From the NCBI RefSeq assembly GCF_013359945.1, contig NZ_JABWCS010000198.1, positions 27,236-91,235 of the forward strand: a stretch of 64,000 nucleotides of DNA. The letters are read 5' to 3'. Position numbers and translations under genes: made by a program. Positions 1 to 5,661 of this stretch are shown here, in pieces. The notes below the pieces were generated by a model. The model had not been told where the DNA came from, searched no databases, and saw only the letters and a list, made by a program, of their open reading frames with translations. The DNA comes from Paenibacillus agri (GTDB lineage: Bacteria; Bacillota; Bacilli; Paenibacillales; Paenibacillaceae). How positions within the stretch are numbered: the stretch's first letter is position 1; each line of letters opens with the position of its first letter.

Positions 1-91
1 TATGCTGCCATTGGACCTTATGCAACATGCGCAATGCAATGAAAAGCCTATTCGCGACTGTATTTTCTCCATTTATCCCAATCTTTATCAC
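1..91 (-). CDS. MarR-family regulator, N-terminal fragment (cut by window edge)
   Basis: The gene reads leftward off the window, so only about 30 residues are visible. They include ANRLFIALRMLHKVQW, which resembles the first helix of MarR-family repressors. A stop codon lies three codons upstream (101-103), and GTG at 89-91 is the only start before an internal TTG/ATG. Its ribosome-binding site is poor: GGGG directly abuts the start, so initiation could instead use a rare ATT codon a few bases on. A consensus promoter and two operator-like palindromes lie just upstream, which fits an autoregulated MarR gene. The family call rests on a short fragment and is inference. Confidence 0.5.
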   Translation of the reverse strand, partial: MIKIGINGENTVANRLFIALRMLHKVQWQH

Positions 92-104
92 CCCACAAAA
101 TTAA

Positions 105-149
105 TTAGGTTAGCTAATAATTAAACTGTTTATTAATTAGGTAACCTAA
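105..149. promoter_or_regulatory. Two operator-like pseudo-palindromes
   Basis: TTAGGTTAGCTAA (105-117) and TTAGGTAACCTAA (137-149) are near-identical dyads 32 bp apart, about three helical turns. The right one touches the -10 box of the leftward promoter and the left one lies in the leader before the MarR-like start. Their placement suggests repressor binding, most simply by the MarR-like protein itself. Confidence 0.5.
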
Positions 150-178
150 ATTATATTTACAGCAAAACACTTTGTCAA
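150..178 (-). promoter_or_regulatory. Sigma-A promoter of the MarR-like gene
   Basis: On the minus strand TTGACA (173-178), a 17-bp spacer and TATAAT (150-155) form a perfect consensus promoter firing toward the left edge. So strong a promoter directly abutted by a palindrome suggests tight repression. Confidence 0.75.
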
Positions 179-240
179 ATAATGAATACGGTCTCATTTT
201 TTACAGAATTCAAAACACTCAAAATCTTGCTTTTAGGCAT

Positions 241-283
241 AAAAAAGACCCTTCATTCTGCTTTTTAAGCAGCTGCAAAGGGT
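241..283 (-). terminator. Rho-independent terminator, second of a tandem pair
   Basis: The minus-strand stem ACCCTT/AAGGGT (278-283 with 248-253) encloses an inner stem CTGCTT/AAGCAG and is followed by six T residues. It backs up the terminator at 284-321 at the end of the receptor-peptide operon. Confidence 0.7.
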
Positions 284-321
284 ATAAAAAAAGATGACCC
301 CTAAGAAACCGGCATCATCTT
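284..321 (-). terminator. Rho-independent terminator, first of a tandem pair
   Basis: The minus-strand stem AAGATGA/TCATCTT (315-321 with 291-297) is followed by a run of T. It lies 36 bp after the stop of the 26-residue ORF, so the transcript that starts before the receptor gene would end here. Confidence 0.65.
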
Positions 322-356
322 GTGGTATTACAGCGTGCAGCCATATTTGGGTGGCA

Positions 357-437
357 TCACTGTTCTTCTGGTATAACAATATTATAACGATGCAGCTTAC
401 TGCCGCGTTCTATGGTCATAAAGAAAGGATCAAGCAT
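357..437 (-). CDS. Possible 26-residue peptide ORF downstream of the propeptide gene
   Basis: ATG at 435-437 opens a 26-codon frame whose product begins MLDPFFMTIERG and ends VIPEEQ. AGGA lies nine bases upstream. It begins 25 bp after the propeptide stop and precedes the tandem terminators, so it would be cotranscribed. It has no signal peptide and I recognise no family. An in-frame stop lies ten codons upstream. It could be a cytoplasmic microprotein, or simply the 3' untranslated part of the operon. Confidence 0.35.
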   Translation of the reverse strand: MLDPFFMTIERGSKLHRYNIVIPEEQ

Positions 438-462
438 TGGATACGTTCCTGAGTCCTAAGGA

Positions 463-591
463 TTAGTACCCTACTCCGTGTTCAAGGGTGGTGAACGATC
501 CCCCGTTACCTCCTTTGCCTGCCGGTGTTCCAATGATAATAAAACTAAACAACGCTAAAACGGCGGTCATCGTCAGCAGCGATTTTTTCAT
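463..591 (-). CDS. Secreted propeptide, probable AloP/Phr-like signalling peptide precursor
   Basis: This 42-codon gene has an excellent ribosome-binding site (AGGAGGTGA, seven bases before ATG). Its product starts MKKSLLTMTAVLALF, a positively charged and hydrophobic export signal of about 20 residues. A plausible signal-peptidase site follows TPA at residue 24, and the remaining tail is Gly-rich (GKGGNGGS) and ends EHGVGY. The start lies inside the last codons of the receptor gene, a 47-bp overlap. That arrangement, receptor followed by an overlapping short exported peptide, is the hallmark of rap-phr, aimR-aimP and the Paenibacillus aloR-aloP systems. The mature pheromone is probably cut from the tail; its exact ends cannot be read from the sequence. 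Confidence 0.8.
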   Translation of the reverse strand: MKKSLLTMTAVLALFSFIIIGTPAGKGGNGGSFTTLEHGVGY

Positions 592-1945
592 TTTGTCTCA
601 CCTCCTTCATAAGATCTGTGTACAGTTGCTTCTGCCTGTCGCTGGCATATTCCCTGTTAATCTCGAAGAGAGTGACACAATTGATGAAGCCCTTCTCATT
701 ATTCAGTCTGGCAGACAGCTGGAGACATTCGATAATATGGTCGATTCCCCGCGGGTACTCCTGATGGTTGATAAGATAAATAGCAATCTGATAGTTGAGC
801 CGGAATAGCCTGTCTACATTGATCGGGTCCTGGAATTGACCGAATCGCAGCATTTCCCTTGAGAACTTGGTCAGTGCATTATCGGCAGAAAAGCCAAACT
901 GGTTCGCAGATTCCATGATCGTGATTAGGCCAGGCAGAATCTCGCCCGGATGATCGGCCAGGAAGGAAATATAAGATGGAAGGATGGAAATGTTGCCGTC
1001 CAGCATCTCCAGCGTGAAGCTGTTGGCTTTGGAGAAGAGCTTGAAGTCCTCTACTGCTTTGTGACCTTCTTCATCCAAAATCTCAAACCAGCTAAGGTCC
1101 GCATATCCGGCCGTATACCGCTTGGCTTCTTCATATCGCCCCTGCTTGGTCAGCGCGGCCGCCTTCAGCAAATAACCATGGCCGTAATACACCACAAGTG
1201 GCCGCTCCGTGTGCATCGTCTCCCGGCGCTTACTAGCATTCTTCCGCACTTCATCCCGGTATAATCCATTCGCGAGCGCACGCAATTCGTCCGCATATTT
1301 CTCTACATCCCGCCAGCGGTGCAGCGTAAAGCAGACGTTCGCCAGCTTGAGCAGACCATCCAGCTGCATGGCCTCCGGCAGACGTCCCCTAAATGGCTCG
1401 AACGTGATCACCGCTCTGAACTTCTCCTCCATATCTACTACAGACTGCATGGATTTGAAAATACGATATTGACTGATAGCCAGACGCTCCGAGTAACTGT
1501 CCTGCTCATTCTCGGCTACAATTTTATAGAAAATGACAGATTCGTTGATTTTCCCATTATTGAAAAGCTTCTCTGCGACTGAATAAATCAAGTCAATCTG
1601 CTTCGGATACTCAAGGATTCTGCTCAGAAGCTCATCAATACAAGGCTGCTTGCCGATCTCAGCGCATCGGATCAGAAACGGCTCTGCTCTGCGGCGGGAG
1701 ACCTTGTCCTCATAAAAACATTCATCAATATAGAGCGGATACAGCCAACCTTCAGGAAACCCGAAAGCCCGAGTAATCGCGTCCATTTGCCCTAATGATA
1801 TAGGCTTTGGGGGATTCCCATGCAATATAGCACTGAGACTGCCGCGGTTCAGGCCGGAAACTTTCGCAAAAGAAGCGAGATTATGACCCGAACGGGATAG
1901 ATTCTTCTCAATTTCTGAGCGTATAGTTGTAAACTTCGCCTCCAC
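545..1945 (-). CDS. XRE-HTH/TPR peptide receptor regulator (RRNPP, AloR-like)
   Basis: A 466-residue protein. Residues about 8-62 form an XRE-type helix-turn-helix (ASFAKVSGLNRGSLSAILHG); most of the rest is helical tetratricopeptide-like sequence with phrases such as AEKLFNNGKINESVIFYKIV. This architecture is that of RRNPP receptors (PlcR, NprR, AimR, Paenibacillus AloR), which bind re-imported short peptides through the TPR domain and change DNA binding. GTG at 1943-1945 is preceded by AGGAGGT at good spacing, and a promoter sits at 1994-2022. The 42-codon propeptide gene overlaps its 3' end, strongly supporting a quorum-sensing pair. Target genes are not visible here. Confidence 0.85.
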   Translation of the reverse strand: MEAKFTTIRSEIEKNLSRSGHNLASFAKVSGLNRGSLSAILHGNPPKPISLGQMDAITRAFGFPEGWLYPLYIDECFYEDKVSRRRAEPFLIRCAEIGKQPCIDELLSRILEYPKQIDLIYSVAEKLFNNGKINESVIFYKIVAENEQDSYSERLAISQYRIFKSMQSVVDMEEKFRAVITFEPFRGRLPEAMQLDGLLKLANVCFTLHRWRDVEKYADELRALANGLYRDEVRKNASKRRETMHTERPLVVYYGHGYLLKAAALTKQGRYEEAKRYTAGYADLSWFEILDEEGHKAVEDFKLFSKANSFTLEMLDGNISILPSYISFLADHPGEILPGLITIMESANQFGFSADNALTKFSREMLRFGQFQDPINVDRLFRLNYQIAIYLINHQEYPRGIDHIIECLQLSARLNNEKGFINCVTLFEINREYASDRQKQLYTDLMKEVRQNEKIAADDDRRFSVV

Positions 1946-1993
1946 CCGGCACCTCCTATAATGATATAATAACAGCTTCTAATTATTTACATA

Positions 1994-2022
1994 ATTATAG
2001 GATAATTGTCCAGAAAGCACAA
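1994..2022 (-). promoter_or_regulatory. Promoter of the receptor-peptide operon
   Basis: On the minus strand TTGTGC (2017-2022), 17 bp and TATAAT (1994-1999) precede the receptor gene. The -35 is off-consensus and the -10 is perfect. No other promoter is evident before the propeptide, so receptor and peptide are probably cotranscribed. Confidence 0.6.
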
Positions 2023-2091
2023 CAAAAAGAGGAGCTGTTCTCTCCCCTAATTCTACCATCTATATGATTATGGATGCAAAAGACTATTGAA

Positions 2092-2376
2092 CTATTGCAA
2101 CGCGGTCTGGCTTCTTAACGCCGAATTCCTGGAATTTTTGGCAGACGGGCCATTTCCCGCCTTCCGGCTGCGCAGACTCTCCATCATTTTATTCTGGGCT
2201 AGCAAAATATAACCGTCCAGCCGCTCGCTCAGCTCTACTACAGCACGATCACTTAGACTATGCTGCTCGGCAACTTCAAGTAATTGACATCTCAAGCTCT
2301 CAATCGTAATCAGCAGTTCGTCTTCTCTTATATCTCTCCTATGAATGTTACGGGAGGAAGCATCGTAAAGGCTCAC
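2092..2376 (-). CDS. Spo0E-like aspartyl-phosphate phosphatase
   Basis: A 94-residue protein. Residues about 25-60 match the Spo0E family: two short helices with LRCQLLEVAEQHSLSD followed by the signature-type stretch LSERLDGYI, equivalent to SQxLD. Spo0E-family proteins dephosphorylate Spo0A-P and delay sporulation. The GTG start at 2374-2376 has GAAGGTGAG upstream. The 35-residue C-terminal tail is polar and basic and lies outside the domain. It is transcribed in the same direction as the peptide-receptor operon but is separated from it by the receptor's own promoter. The exact target phosphoprotein is inferred. Confidence 0.75.
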   Translation of the reverse strand: MSLYDASSRNIHRRDIREDELLITIESLRCQLLEVAEQHSLSDRAVVELSERLDGYILLAQNKMMESLRSRKAGNGPSAKNSRNSALRSQTALQ

Positions 2377-2486
2377 GATTCTCTCACCTTCTCTCTATCA
2401 ACTTCTCTCCTATCATAAATCATGATGCCAAAAAACATATTTTCAAAAAAAAGAAAAATTTGTCGATGATTCAACAAAACGGGAGA

Positions 2487-3374
2487 CTAATGACCTACGA
2501 AGATCCCCTTAGCAAAAGAAATCCATTCTCGTGCCGCAAAAGACAGATAGCGATCCCGGCGCCAGATAATACCCAGCTGCCAGGGAATGACCGGAGCCGT
2601 CAGCGGAATCACAGCGATCCGTGAGCGGTCGATATCACGGCAAATCGTCTCTGGCAGGAGCGCAATTCCGAGTCCCGCTCCTACCATTCCACTGATCAGA
2701 TCCCACTGTGAGCTCTCATATACCACCTTCGGTTGAAAGCCTACTTTGACGCATTCTGTAATAATCCGATCATGCAGCATAAAATCCTCACGGAAGAGGA
2801 TAAACTCTTCTTCCGCCAGTTCCACCAGCTTCGCGCATTCTTGTCCAGCCAGGCGGTGCCCTGCCGGAACCAGCAACTCCAGCTTCTCCTCCAGAATAGA
2901 GAAAAACTCAAACTTCCCCTGATCCACAGGCAGCACAATGACACCGATATCCAACAGACCCGTCTCCACGTCATTCTCCACCTTCTTGGCACCATCCTCA
3001 TGCAGGCGGATCGTCACCCCGGGGTATCGATGATGAAACTCACCGATAACTGCAGGGAAGAAGCTTGCACCTACCATTGGCGGCAACCCCATCTGGATAT
3101 GGCCCTGCTTCAGCTCGCGCAAGCTATCCAGCTCAGAGGACAAGCTGGTGAATGAATCTACAATATTCTGCGCCTTGGTTAGCAGAATCTCGCCCGCATC
3201 TGTCAGGCGAATGCTTTTGCCTTCCCGGTAGAACAGGTCAGCACCCAGTTCGATCTCCAAATTCCTGATCATTTTGCTGATTGTAGGCTGTGAAATATAC
3301 AGCGATTTGGCCGCCTGGGAAAAGCTGTTCAGTCTTGCGATTTGAACGAAATATTGTAGTTGTCGGATATCCAC
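2487..3374 (-). CDS. cidR: LysR-family regulator (CidR-like)
   Basis: A 295-residue LysR-type regulator with an N-terminal winged helix-turn-helix (MDIRQLQYFVQIARLNSFSQ, then AAKSLYISQPTISKMIRNLE) and a C-terminal periplasmic-binding-type effector domain from about residue 90. It is divergent from cidA-cidB with 112 bp between the starts, the standard arrangement for CidR, which activates cidAB in response to acetate or overflow metabolism in staphylococci and bacilli. Assignment as CidR rests on family plus context; the effector here is unknown. Confidence 0.8.
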   Translation of the reverse strand: MDIRQLQYFVQIARLNSFSQAAKSLYISQPTISKMIRNLEIELGADLFYREGKSIRLTDAGEILLTKAQNIVDSFTSLSSELDSLRELKQGHIQMGLPPMVGASFFPAVIGEFHHRYPGVTIRLHEDGAKKVENDVETGLLDIGVIVLPVDQGKFEFFSILEEKLELLVPAGHRLAGQECAKLVELAEEEFILFREDFMLHDRIITECVKVGFQPKVVYESSQWDLISGMVGAGLGIALLPETICRDIDRSRIAVIPLTAPVIPWQLGIIWRRDRYLSFAAREWISFAKGIFVGH

Positions 3375-3423
3375 GGCTCAGCCTCCTATGCATAGACAAA
3401 AGGAATGTCAGCTATTCGATCTA

Positions 3424-3440
3424 TTCATTTTACCTATGAA
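3424..3440. promoter_or_regulatory. LysR-type box between cidR and cidA
   Basis: TTCAT-N7-ATGAA is an interrupted dyad of the T-N11-A type expected for a LysR regulator, lying between the divergent genes about 45 bp before cidA. A second short palindrome CTATGCATAG is at 3387-3396. Binding is inferred. Confidence 0.35.
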
Positions 3441-3486
3441 AATAAATAATGTAAACTTTCATTACGATGAAAGGGGCGGCGCATTT

Positions 3487-3858
3487 ATGAAAAAAATAAT
3501 CTCAGGATTGCTGCAAATAGGCGGCCTCACTGTATTCTCACTGTTGATCAATTCACTGGCTTCATGGTTGCATTTTCCCATTCCCGGAAGCATTCTGGGC
3601 ATGGTTATCTTATTCCTTCTGCTTGAATTCGGCGTCGTGCGCTTGAACTGGGTGGAGGTCGGAGCCTCCTGGCTGCTGGCTGAGCTGCTTCTGTTCTTCA
3701 TTCCTTCCGCGATCGGCGTCATGAAATACACAGATATGCTGGAGACCGACGGACTGCGGGTGCTGGCAGTCGTAGTCGTCGGTACATTCGCAGTCATGGC
3801 CTGCTCCGGGCTGCTCACAGGAGCTATATCCAAGGCAAAGGAGCATAAACCTTTATGA
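3487..3858 (+). CDS. cidA: CidA/LrgA holin-like membrane protein
   Basis: A small membrane protein of about 123 residues starting MKKIISGLLQIGG. It has four predicted membrane segments and the family signature FPIPGSILGMVILFLLL. CidA/LrgA proteins form holin-like oligomers and in bacilli take part in pyruvate or overflow-metabolite transport and in programmed lysis. I chose ATG at 3487, preceded by AAAGGGGCGG; an in-frame upstream ATG would add a polar tail not typical of the family. The stop overlaps the cidB start (ATGA). Confidence 0.85.
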   Translation: MKKIISGLLQIGGLTVFSLLINSLASWLHFPIPGSILGMVILFLLLEFGVVRLNWVEVGASWLLAELLLFFIPSAIGVMKYTDMLETDGLRVLAVVVVGTFAVMACSGLLTGAISKAKEHKPL

Positions 3859-4538
3859 TGACCGGACTATTGTTTCTCATGCTTACCATAGGACTCTATC
3901 TCCTTGCCAAGCGCGCCTATAAGTTACACAGCAAAGTATACCTATCTCCGCTTATCATTACACCTCTGCTGATTGTTGGCATTCTGCTGATGACAGGCAT
4001 ATCTTATGAATCTTACAATGCGGGAGGCAAGTGGCTGACTAACCTGCTGCAGCCGGCAACCATTGCGTTCGCTATCCCTTTGCATAAGAACTTCAAGGTA
4101 CTCAAAAAACACGCCGCCGAAATTGCGGCAGGCGTGCTCTCAGGTACGATCATTGCGGTGATCTCCTCCATGCTGCTTGCCAAATGGCTGCATCTCAGCA
4201 GCGATCTGGTCTCCAGCCTGGTCCCGCGATCGGTTACTACTCCGATTGCAATGAGTATCTCACAGCGTATCGGGGGTGTACCTAGCATTACGGCGGTCTT
4301 CGTTATCCTCACCGGGATACTGGGCACAATGATGGGACCTTCCGTGCTGCGTCTCTTCCGCATTGACAATGAAATTGCGCGCGGTGTATCGCTGGGAACC
4401 GCAGCGCATGGTACAGGTACCTCCAAGGCCTTCGAGCTTAGCTCACTGACCGGTACCATCTCCAGCATTGCGATGATCCTGACGGCGCTGCTGACCATCG
4501 GCATTGCGCCGCCACTGCTCGCAGTGTTCCTCCACTAA
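3855..4538 (+). CDS. cidB: CidB/LrgB family membrane protein
   Basis: A 227-residue polytopic protein, the usual LrgB/CidB length, with conserved features SLVPRSVTTPIAMSIS and GTAAHGTGTSKAF. It is translationally coupled to cidA through an ATGA overlap and followed 21 bp later by a strong terminator. LrgB-type proteins work with the LrgA-type partner as an envelope module linked to pyruvate/acetate metabolism and autolysis control. Whether this pair is Cid or Lrg cannot be settled by sequence; the adjacent LysR gene favours Cid. Confidence 0.85.
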   Translation: MMTGLLFLMLTIGLYLLAKRAYKLHSKVYLSPLIITPLLIVGILLMTGISYESYNAGGKWLTNLLQPATIAFAIPLHKNFKVLKKHAAEIAAGVLSGTIIAVISSMLLAKWLHLSSDLVSSLVPRSVTTPIAMSISQRIGGVPSITAVFVILTGILGTMMGPSVLRLFRIDNEIARGVSLGTAAHGTGTSKAFELSSLTGTISSIAMILTALLTIGIAPPLLAVFLH

Positions 4539-4559
4539 GGCCGTCCCGGCTTGGGCCAA

Positions 4560-4603
4560 AGCACATAGCTCCGAAGAAATCTCCGGAGCTGCGTGCTTTT
4601 TTT
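4560..4603 (+). terminator. Terminator of cidAB
   Basis: The stem pairs AGCAC and AGCTCCG with CGGAGCT and GTGCT around a short loop and is followed by seven T residues. Confidence 0.85.
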
Positions 4604-4640
4604 CTATGACCTCACTTGGAACTCGATACTTCTACTTAAC

Positions 4641-5609
4641 CTACAGTTTAACCGGCAGTCCAGTCTGTGCCGACTCATAGGCCGCACAAGTCACCTTCAG
4701 CGTCTTATAGCCGTCCTCATAGTCGCTGAGAATGCGGGAGCGATCGCCAGTACGCACGGCATGCAGGAACGCCTCGCTCTCCGCGGCATAAGGGTCGCCG
4801 CTGTTAGCATACTCTGTGCTGCCCCCGACACGGACGGTAAGCAGGCGATCAAGATTCCAGTCCAGCAGCCCTTGTTCATTATAGAAGGTCAGATTGACCC
4901 GGCCGACTTCTCCAGGGAGCACACAGGTGTTGGAAATATTGGCAATGACGCCGCTAGTAAGCTTCAGCGACACCGTACCGATATCGGCAACCGTGACGTT
5001 CTCATGCTGCTCATGTACAATACGATTGCCGTACAAGCCGTACACTTCTTCTACCTCACCGCCCAGATAACGGAGCAAATCTACGATATGCGTTGTCTGC
5101 TCCGTAAACTGCCCACCGGACTGCTCCTGGTTGCGCCACCATGCTACTCCTGGCATACCGCCCATCCACTGACCGGTAACCATCCCGATTTTATCCCCGG
5201 TCAACGTTTCCTTCAGCCTTCGGATATTATCCTGATAGCGGAAGTGGTAGCCCACTGAGGTCAGCAGATTGCGCTCCTTAATCTCCTGAAGCAGACTGGC
5301 CGGGATTTCGGTGCTGTAGCTTAGCGGTTTCTCGATAAAAAAGGGAATGTCATGACGAATCAACGCACGCTCAATGTCACCATGGGACTGTGGGGGAACG
5401 CATATATAAGCAGCATCCAGCTTATGAGCTTCGAGCATCTCCGTAATATCGCCATAGCCTTCAGCATCATAATGACGGGCCATCTCGTCCGCCTTCTCCT
5501 TGCTACTGCCGCATACCGCTACTAGAGTAACATCTTCCATTCCAGCCAGTAAATCGGCGTGAACCTTACCGAACCAGCCTGTTCCAATCAATCCGATGTT
5601 AAGTGTCAT
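4641..5609 (-). CDS. Gfo/Idh/MocA-family NAD(P)-dependent oxidoreductase
   Basis: A protein of about 322 residues with an N-terminal Rossmann fold (NIGLIGTGWFGKVHADLL) and the family signature FIEKPLSYS near residue 100, whose Lys is the usual catalytic residue. The C-terminal half is the mixed alpha/beta substrate domain, with FTEQTTHIVDLLRYLGG carrying the conserved histidine. Such enzymes oxidise or reduce sugars, inositols or related polyols; the substrate is unknown. I chose ATG at 5607-5609 because AGGAGG lies six bases upstream; a longer in-frame start lacks a ribosome-binding site and an N-terminal match. No transporter or sugar operon adjoins it. Confidence 0.85.
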   Translation of the reverse strand: MTLNIGLIGTGWFGKVHADLLAGMEDVTLVAVCGSSKEKADEMARHYDAEGYGDITEMLEAHKLDAAYICVPPQSHGDIERALIRHDIPFFIEKPLSYSTEIPASLLQEIKERNLLTSVGYHFRYQDNIRRLKETLTGDKIGMVTGQWMGGMPGVAWWRNQEQSGGQFTEQTTHIVDLLRYLGGEVEEVYGLYGNRIVHEQHENVTVADIGTVSLKLTSGVIANISNTCVLPGEVGRVNLTFYNEQGLLDWNLDRLLTVRVGGSTEYANSGDPYAAESEAFLHAVRTGDRSRILSDYEDGYKTLKVTCAAYESAQTGLPVKL

Positions 5610-5661
5610 GATCTGCCTCCTGTGAGTCTGAATTGTATGCCCTTTCATAGATTATACGATG

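Noticed and set aside
488..808. 106-codon plus-strand frame across the receptor-peptide operon
   Set aside because: It is antisense to the propeptide and receptor, lacks a ribosome-binding site, and its composition is a shadow of those genes.
3388..3486. N-terminal extension of CidA
   Set aside because: The added residues are polar, and the ATG at 3487 has the better ribosome-binding site and matches family length.
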